Part shown: piece by piece, positions 62,902 through 64,000 of the stretch
Layout of the letters: each line of letters starts with the position of its first letter
Numbering within the stretch: position 1 is the first letter of the stretch
From: Massilia sp. H-1
Lineage (GTDB): Bacteria; Pseudomonadota; Gammaproteobacteria; Burkholderiales; Burkholderiaceae_D
DNA length: 64,000 nucleotides
Direction of reading: 5' to 3'
Assembly (NCBI GenBank): GCA_024703915.1
Contig: CP087969.1
Coordinates: 2,108,001-2,172,000 of the forward strand
Program-made: the position numbers and the translations under genes
The notes under the pieces: generated by a model
What the model was told of the DNA's origin: nothing
The model's input: only the letters and a program-made list of their open reading frames with translations
Database searches by the model: none

Positions 62902-63319
62902 GCGGCACCCGGGCCGCCTGGGCCCGGTGCGAAAAAGGTCGGTTGCTCGGTCATTGTTTGTGGGGAAGCGGCGCCAGCAGCGCGCCTCCGGACATCGTCA
63001 TATCCGTGAAAGGTTAGCCTACTTTTGCAACTTTAGCAACAGAGCCCACACGCGTCCCGATGGAAAGCCGCATGAATAGGTTCACGGAAGGTCGCCGCCA
63101 ATCCCTCGCAGAACAAATATACAAATAAATTCATCATTTTATGCGTGCTGCATTAAAGACAAGGTTGAGTCGTTGACAACATGTTTTCGCACACGCTAGT
63201 ATTTACTCGGCTCTGCGAAATGAGTAGTTCTGATCAGCATATCGGAGTAGTCGGGCGGTACGCCGAAATGATTATCGGCGCGCGGCCATGTTATTAACTC
63301 AACCAACCAAGGAGTATGT
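62902..63319. other. AT-richer intergenic region upstream of the thiopeptide precursor
   Basis: 418 bases without a convincing gene. From about 63040 on the base composition drops clearly below the rest of the window. It holds the precursor promoter (63174-63203), about 115 bases of transcribed leader with short stop-rich frames, and a small inverted repeat TTGC/GCAA near 63025. The shift in composition marks the edge of a likely acquired segment. Confidence 0.55.
63174..63203 (+). promoter_or_regulatory. Sigma-70 promoter of the thiopeptide precursor gene
   Basis: TTGACA at 63174-63179, 18-base spacer, TAGTAT at 63198-63203. The -35 is perfect. Transcription would start near 63210, leaving a leader of about 110 bases before the ATG. 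Confidence 0.75.
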
Positions 63320-63484
63320 ATGCAAGACGTAATGATTGATCTGTCGATCGAAGGCCTGGAAATCGAAGAACTGAACATGTCCGACTTCGTCGCCGATGCC
63401 GCCGAAGGCAAAAGCGTTTCCAAAGTAATGTCCGCATCCTGCACCACTTGCGTCTGCACTTGCAGCTGCATCCTGCCGGTGTAA
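63320..63484 (+). CDS. Thiopeptide (thiazolyl peptide) precursor
   Basis: 54 residues, unbroken, with AAGGAG 5 bases before the ATG. The acidic leader (GLEIEELNMSDFVADAAEGK) follows the thiostrepton-type pattern of LD/LE, SD-F/Y and a basic or Ser/Val step. The core is SCTTCVCTCSCILPV. In thiopeptides Cys become thiazoles, Ser/Thr become dehydroamino acids, and two Ser-derived residues ten apart close a pyridine macrocycle. Here Ser1 and Ser10 have the right spacing, with Cys at 2, 5, 7, 9 and 11 and Thr at 3, 4 and 8. Residues 1-11 equal those of micrococcin P1; SCTTC and CTCSC are also in thiostrepton. The tail ILPV is unusual. Codons are less GC-rich than in neighbours. A hairpin and a LanB-like gene follow. 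Confidence in the class is high; the product is unproven. Confidence 0.93.
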   Translation: MQDVMIDLSIEGLEIEELNMSDFVADAAEGKSVSKVMSASCTTCVCTCSCILPV

Positions 63485-63509
63485 TGGCGACAGGTTAATA
63501 CGATTTGAA

Positions 63510-63533
63510 GAGTGCGTGGCTTACCGCGCACTC
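63510..63533 (+). promoter_or_regulatory. Stable hairpin after the precursor gene
   Basis: A 10-bp stem (left arm GAGTGCGTGG, right arm CCGCGCACTC, one G-T pair) with a CTTA loop, 26 bases after the precursor stop. No T-run follows, so it is not a standard terminator. It could stop part of the transcripts or protect the precursor mRNA, giving more peptide than enzyme. Confidence 0.6.
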
Positions 63534-63620
63534 CGGATGATCAGCCAGAGCATATGTATTCTGCATAGCCAGCGAATATATTTCCGCAGTCGAATAGTGA
63601 AACAAGTCCCTCCCCCAATT

Positions 63621-63701
63621 ATGTTCCGCGCTATTAACTCTTATCCGCTTGATTCCGATGCATTAGCTGGCAATTCCCCGTCTTTTATTCCTGCCGCATG
63701 A
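63621..63701 (+). CDS. Short open frame overlapping the LanB-like start
   Basis: 26 codons, MFRAINSYPLDSDALAGNSP then SFIPAA, ending at a TGA that overlaps the next ATG (ATGA). No clear ribosome site. It may be chance, a coupling leader, or the true N-terminus of the LanB-like protein cut off by one frame error near 63695. Its FRAINSYPLDSDAL text resembles the first strand of LanB proteins (hydrophobic-R...P-L). Confidence 0.3.
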   Translation: MFRAINSYPLDSDALAGNSPSFIPAA

Positions 63702-64000
63702 AACGGGAACACATCACAGGATCGCACCGGTATGCGATCGGGCTTGAGCGCCGCTGCAACCTGTCGTGGGCCGAGGTCGCCCCGGCCAGCGCCAGCGAAG
63801 CGCTCGCCCGGGCCGCCGCCGCCGCCGCCGCGGCCGCCCGCCGCCGCGCGGACGGGGACGCGCTGCACCAGCGCCTGCACGCCTTCGGCAGCCACGCCGA
63901 TCCCGCCATCAGCCGTGCGGCCCTGCGCCTGCGCCGCGACTTGTTCAATCAGCGGGTGCCCGGCCAGACCGATCCGCAGTTGCAGGACGCCCTGGACGCG
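63698..64000 (+). CDS. LanB-like (lantibiotic dehydratase, thiopeptide-type) protein, N-terminal part
   Basis: 101 codons to the window end. The segment AISRAALRLRRDLFNQRVPG matches the a-L-R-R-D-x-x-N-x-R-x-P motif near the N-terminus of the LanB dehydratases found in thiopeptide and actinobacterial clusters. Upstream are ERRCNLSWAEVAPASASEAL and a polyalanine run (GCC repeats, 63810-63840), which is prone to sequencing error. LanB enzymes glutamylate Ser/Thr with Glu-tRNA and eliminate to dehydroamino acids. Placed 213 bases after a thiopeptide precursor, that role is expected. The start lacks a ribosome site, so the real start may be upstream (see 63621). Truncated by the window. Confidence 0.72.
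   Translation, partial: MKREHITGSHRYAIGLERRCNLSWAEVAPASASEALARAAAAAAAAARRRADGDALHQRLHAFGSHADPAISRAALRLRRDLFNQRVPGQTDPQLQDALDA

Noticed and set aside
63780..63850. GCC-rich run as a structured repeat
   Set aside because: It lies in frame in the LanB-like gene and encodes an alanine/arginine stretch; no unit longer than a codon repeats.

Overview
The window is GC-rich chromosomal DNA that looks like a betaproteobacterium of the Massilia/Telluria group (Oxalobacteraceae, Burkholderiales). The call rests on gene content: a PhaM-type PHA granule regulator, a PEP-CTERM exported protein, TamA/TamB, paired DUF3108 proteins, DUF3016, DUF4142, an MksBEF condensin operon, and many GGDEF, HD-GYP and histidine-kinase genes. 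No rRNA, tRNA, CRISPR array or complete insertion sequence was seen.

Layout. 1-4.6 kb: S9 peptidase (cut by the window edge), M20 amidohydrolase, a BLUF photoreceptor next to folE, a PNPOx-family protein and a GST divergent from a LysR regulator. 5.6-10.2 kb: small lipoprotein, large secreted S8 protease, PEP-CTERM protein. 10.4-16.1 kb: Tat-exported DUF882 peptidase, MFS transporter, thioesterase, a 257-bp inverted-repeat element, an ECF sigma factor with a membrane partner and a third exported protein, DUF3016. 16.3-23.9 kb: signalling (REC/HD-GYP, GAF kinase, CHASE/PAS/GAF/GGDEF). 23.9-25.4 kb: metallophosphoesterase and queC. 25.4-31.8 kb: tamA-tamB. 32-39.4 kb: condensin operon mksF-mksE-mksB behind two DUF3108 genes. 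39.5-47.9 kb: phaM, kinase/TPR response regulator, mnmC, tag, a MocR regulator divergent from osmC-paiB. 48-52.7 kb: TPR/GAF/GGDEF protein, AEC carrier, DUF4142. 52.8-61.6 kb: a sugar regulon (MFS, glucokinase, GH3 beta-glucosidase, LacI, ABC transporter) with two matching LacI-type operators. 61.7-64 kb: two hypothetical genes, then an AT-richer stretch that opens a ribosomal-peptide cluster.

The most exciting item is at the right edge. A strong promoter drives a 54-residue gene whose C-terminus, SCTTCVCTCSCILPV, is a thiopeptide core. Its first eleven residues equal those of micrococcin P1, and its leader resembles that of thiostrepton. The next gene begins like a LanB dehydratase and runs off the window. 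The thiopeptide producers I know to be characterised are Gram-positive.

A caution applies to the whole annotation. Most genes are broken in frame, usually where a C-[C/T]-GGC (or its complement) seems to have become CTTAAGC, CTTAGGC, CTAAGC or CCTAGC. Removing the extra one or two bases restores the expected protein each time I tried it. Single-base losses in A-runs also occur. I read these as consensus errors of a long-read assembly, so broken genes are given as one CDS over the full span with the break points named. Intact genes include folE, the BLUF gene, the GAF kinase, the AEC carrier, paiB and the thiopeptide precursor.
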